Shown here piece after piece: positions 62,763 to 64,000 of a stretch of DNA of 64,000 nucleotides. The translations under genes were made by a program, and so were the position numbers. This DNA is from Astragalus membranaceus. Its lineage: Eukaryota > Streptophyta > Magnoliopsida > Fabales > Fabaceae. The number at the start of each line of letters is the position of its first letter. Position 1 is the stretch's first letter. A model generated the notes under the pieces. That model made no database searches and was not told where the DNA came from. It worked only from the letters and a program-made list of their open reading frames with translations. The DNA lies in contig JAZGSX010000010.1 of NCBI GenBank assembly GCA_039519185.1, positions 2,232,001-2,296,000 on the forward strand, in the 5' to 3' direction.

Positions 62763-63171
62763 TGATGTAACCTTAGAGGATCTCTTTAAGGTACAAGTGA
62801 GTACAAGAATAGAAATGGAAAAAAGAATGGAACAGTGCACAGAGAGCAGTCCAACTGCCCAATTCCCAGCCCCTAACTATTCTCAAAACCAGCCTGCTTC
62901 TCTACTACTATCCAGCTCTATTTATTCTTTAATTTGACCTCTTGCTATTCCATAACTCTGAACATTCAATTCCCCCCACTACTACTTAATTAATAAAGAC
63001 CAATCTTATTCCCCACTAGTACTTAATTATGAAGAAGACTATTCTCATTCCTCAGCTAGGCAGAATCAGTGATCGTGTGAGAGTGGTCCCCAAGCAATTG
63101 GTTTCCACTTCTTCCTTTCATATTTCTTTCCATATTTCCTACTTTGCTCTTCTCTACTAGCTGTTGTATCA
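62763..63171 (-). repeat. 3' LTR of N5
   Basis: Minus strand starts TGATACAACAGC at 63171 and ends GGTTACATCA at 62763; the ends TGAT/ATCA are inverted. A TATA-like ATAAATAG on the minus strand lies at about 62925-62935. No partner LTR is in the window to confirm the borders. Confidence 0.75.
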
Positions 63172-64000
63172 ATACCCCCTCCTTCAAATTTCACCTTGTC
63201 CTCAAGGTGAAGCTCCGGAAAAGTCTCTGTCAGTTTCTCATATGACTCCCACGAATTCTCACAATCTGGCATGTTCTTCCACTTGATGAGAACTTCACAA
63301 GTCTGAACAGAATCCCCTCTCACAGCCAGTACCTCTTCAGGCATAACTTGCAGCTCTAGCTCCTCAGAAACACACTTGGGCAACGGTTGCATATTCACAG
63401 TGGCAGAAACATTAGGTTTTAGCAGAGATACATGAAATACAGGATGAACTCTACTATCCTCAGGTAGTTTCAATCGATAGGCTACCTCTCCAATCCTTTC
63501 TAACACTTCATAAGGTCCATAGAACCTTGGACTCAGTTTCTGATTGAGTCTTTGAGCCAATTTCTTTAGCTTGTAGGGCTGAATCTTCAAGAAAACCATG
63601 TCACCCACCTTGTATTCAACCTCTCTACGATGCTTGTTTGCTTGTTGCTTCATCCTATTTTGAGCCATCACCAAATGATCATGCAAGGCAGCAAGCATCT
63701 CATTTCTGTCCTGTATCAGCAAATCTACTTCATCTACAGCTGTCGCATGAACATCTCCTCTAATTACTGGAGGAGGATCCCTTCCATATAAAGCCTTGAA
63801 TGGTGTCATCTTTGTAGACTCATGGTAGTTGGTATTATACCAAAATTCCGCCCAGCAAAGCCATTTATTCCACTGCTTCGGTTTGTGTCCAGTCACACAC
63901 CTCAGGTAAGTTTCTAAGCATCTATTGACCACCTCAGTCTGGCCATCTATCTGTGGATGATAAGCAGAGCTGAACTTCAACTTAGTTCCTGACAATTTGA
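63066..64000 (-). CDS. N5 pol, integrase end and chromodomain (partial)
   Basis: Enters from beyond the right edge. Visible: end of the integrase core with the catalytic Glu in AYHPQIDGQTEVVNR, WAEFWYNTNYHESTKMTPFKALYGR, the GPY/F segment (LSPRFYGPYEVLERIGEVAYRLKLP, VHPVFHVSLLK), and a chromodomain with conserved aromatics (VLIKWKNMPDCENSWESYEKLTETFPEL). The frame continues 106 bases into the LTR and stops at 63066. No frameshift in 310 codons, so this element may be young. The start codon is outside the window. Confidence 0.93.
   Translation of the reverse strand, partial: KLSGTKLKFSSAYHPQIDGQTEVVNRCLETYLRCVTGHKPKQWNKWLCWAEFWYNTNYHESTKMTPFKALYGRDPPPVIRGDVHATAVDEVDLLIQDRNEMLAALHDHLVMAQNRMKQQANKHRREVEYKVGDMVFLKIQPYKLKKLAQRLNQKLSPRFYGPYEVLERIGEVAYRLKLPEDSRVHPVFHVSLLKPNVSATVNMQPLPKCVSEELELQVMPEEVLAVRGDSVQTCEVLIKWKNMPDCENSWESYEKLTETFPELHLEDKVKFEGGGIDTTASREEQSRKYGKKYERKKWKPIAWGPLSHDH

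Larger units (their letters stand above)
62763..64000 (-). mobile_element. Element N5: Reina-like chromovirus, 3' end visible
   Basis: Short 3' LTR (62763-63171, about 409 bp) plus the end of pol reading leftward from the window edge. Short LTRs, pol running into the LTR and a classical chromodomain fit the Reina/Galadriel side of plant chromoviruses and differ from the Tekay-type elements elsewhere in the window. Confidence 0.85.

Overview
The window is plant nuclear DNA made entirely of nested LTR retrotransposons. I see no host protein gene, tRNA, rRNA or CRISPR array. Almost all elements are Ty3/gypsy chromoviruses of the Tekay/Del type: long LTRs (2.3-3.2 kb, TGTAAC...GTTACA), an initiator-tRNA-Met primer site (TGGTATCAGAGC), one gag-pol frame ending in a chromodomain-like tail, and a GTGGGGGAGAG polypurine tract. 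This density and these families suggest a large-genome eudicot. A legume is plausible from general resemblance, but I cannot prove it from this sequence.

Layout. 1-2477 is a minus-strand LTR (Tat/Ogre-like, uncertain) that interrupts a plus-strand Tekay-type LTR ending at 3298. From 3299 an older minus-strand LTR-like host (H0) is visible in pieces: 3299-4291, 21772-22726 and 44908-45022. Element B (4292-21766, minus, target duplication GGCGC) sits in H0 and itself carries the almost intact young element A (5986-15647, plus, CAGGG) and solo LTR C (17829-20470, GGAAC). Element D (22727-44902, minus, TGTCT) is a deleted element reduced to one LTR plus 75 bp. Inside D lies E (23126-41860, minus), and inside E lies the nearly intact F (26423-36792, minus, ACTTC). 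The flank of E is abnormal: 1.16 kb of H0+D sequence occurs on both sides of it.

From 45023 the insertions nest one into the next: N1 (plus, carrying solo LTR G, CCAAG), broken at 51225 by N2, broken at 53951 by N3, broken at 58050 by N4 (minus), broken at 62763 by N5 (minus, short-LTR Reina-like chromovirus). All their second halves lie beyond 64000.

A shared design recurs in nearly all the unrelated-looking Tekay LTRs: an AT-rich palindromic start, TGGGCY and AAACCCTA promoter motifs, a purine-rich leader ending in a consensus splice donor (AAGGTAAGGGTG), a long stretch of GGCGCC palindromes, a CAG|GTRA site that could serve as acceptor and donor, a 10-nt perfect complement of the primer-binding site, a poly-G tract, the PBS, and a CAG acceptor-like site a few bases before the gag ATG. 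My best candidate for something undescribed is that these LTRs encode a spliced leader and a PBS-masking hairpin. Both are inferences from sequence conservation and need RNA data.
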